Positions 62,929-64,000 of a stretch of 64,000 bases of DNA are shown piece by piece (position 1 is the stretch's first letter; the number at the start of each line of letters is the position of its first letter). The position numbers were made by a program, and so were the translations under genes. Below the pieces are notes generated by a model. It did not search any database. It was given only the letters and a program-made list of their open reading frames with translations, and had not been told where the DNA came from. Source of the stretch: Balanoglossus misakiensis (taxonomy: Eukaryota; Hemichordata); NCBI GenBank assembly GCA_040954595.2, contig CM082595.2, forward strand, positions 4,464,001-4,528,000, read 5' to 3'.

Positions 62929-64000
62929 CTGAAATCTTGGTGGTCGTGTCAGAGCAAAGACACTATACCAATGGTACATCAAATAAACGGTTTTGGGCCC
63001 TAACACATTTCCACACGTAAACATTTTCAGTAGCTAATATAAACCGTCTTTGTTTACCTAGGAAGCCATACGTAGCCGTGAGCGTTTCAGTGTTTCATTA
63101 AACCTTCCTTAGATGAATGTCAAATCCAGACACTAGTCAGTTGAAGTGGTATTGTTCAAAACAGCCCAAACCTAAAACTGCTCAAAGTAAGGTCTTCCTG
63201 GCGTACTTGTATTGATGGACGCCGTCCCCAATTAAGTCATTTTTACAGTAACCTGAGTGGCATAGTTCGCCTACCTTGTTTCAAACTTAAAGACTCGTTC
63301 TTGAACGTTGGTGATTCGTCGATGAACAGTCAGCAACGGGGAAGAACCAGGTAGTTTGTCTGTTCCGCCATAGGAATATGTAATGAAAGTTGTTTACAAA
63401 AGACGAGCTTCGGAATGGACAAGGCACAGGGCCAGAAAGGTGTGTCGAGTGAAATATTGAGTCGAAGTGGGCCAGTCATCGCTCAGTGACGTGACCTTTT
63501 CGCCTTTCAGCGGTGCTCAACCAAGCGAGCGATCTCAAGGTCCTTTCTTTTAAGGTAGATGAGGATGAAGGTTGTTATCGCTTACATCCAAGCGTACTAA
63601 GCCAACAGCGTTAAGCATGGCTGTAGCGACGCACCTTACATTGGTATCAACGCTGTAATTTGAATTAAAAAGTGTCCAGATTAGAACCTGTAAGCTTACA
63701 AAGTAGAGCCAAGCCCAAAAGAATCTTGTCCTCAAATGAGACTAACCTGGATTCAGTATGAAGCGGAATCTGTTTCCATGTAAGGTAGTCAGCTGTGCTC
63801 CAGGTGCGTGCATGTGAAATGTGGATCTGAAATGTGAAATGTGAATCTAAAAAGTTGCATCGTGGGCTGACATAGCCTTTGAGCAGAAATGCTATGATGG
63901 CGTCTTTTTGTCAAATGTGGAAACGACTGCCCGGGCATAAACGTATATCTACAGGCACCACACTGGCCAAACTCTGCCTGTTTTCGGTGCTAACGATTAC
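62929..64000. other. no confirmed gene to the window edge
   Basis: It may contain introns or upstream sequence of the possible minus-strand gene. A 24-codon plus-strand frame at about 63415 and a 61-codon minus-strand frame at 63550-63735 are unsupported. A short direct repeat of TGAAATGTGAATCT occurs near 63828-63849. Confidence 0.5.

Overview
The window is nuclear DNA of an animal, most likely a marine invertebrate (deuterostome or lophotrochozoan). It is moderately AT-rich and full of di-, tri- and tetranucleotide repeats. Its genes are split by GT-AG introns and encode metazoan extracellular modules: FN3, claudin-type four-helix, Ig, SEA-like, CCP/sushi and laminin-G-like domains, plus mucin repeats. 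I cannot name the species. Apart from the large last exon of the CCP/laminin-G gene, long open frames are not informative here. I assembled the genes by matching splice sites and codon phase by eye.

Region 1-16.5 kb: no convincing gene. It holds microsatellites, short tandem repeats and two dispersed short repeats that recur elsewhere in the window. Region 16.5-21.1 kb, minus strand: a FNDC4/FNDC5 (irisin precursor)-like gene. One signal-peptide plus FN3 exon can join in the same phase to either of two different terminal exons, each coding a transmembrane segment and a tail. Two perfect CRE palindromes lie just upstream of its start. Region 24.2-28.7 kb: a locally duplicated repeat array of about 1.3-kb units, with a decayed Ty3/gypsy integrase C-terminal (GPY/F) fragment in the last unit. 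At 29.06-29.19 kb is a small inverted-repeat element flanked by TTAA. Region 29.2-43 kb: mostly non-coding, with a 0.2-kb ATAC microsatellite and a few uncertain open frames.

Region 43-63 kb is a dense block of five cell-surface or secreted protein genes. (1) A TMEM47-like claudin-superfamily gene (minus, 3 exons). (2) Divergent to it, a 12-exon gene for signal peptide - Ig - two SEA-like domains - transmembrane helix - charged tail with a PPTY motif (plus). (3) A small two-exon single-pass membrane protein with a Thr-rich tail (plus). (4) A secreted protein with four CCP modules and two laminin-G-like domains (plus, 6 exons). (5) Convergent to it, a membrane mucin with about eleven 17-residue Thr/Ser/Pro repeats (minus, 7 exons).

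The SEA-like protein carries a clear internal duplication of a three-exon module with identical intron phases, and one of its introns appears to be GC-AG. I found no operon, CRISPR array or rRNA gene. The most novel candidates are the alternative terminal exons of the FNDC5-like gene and the Ig-SEA-SEA receptor-like protein. Their functions are inferred from domain content only.
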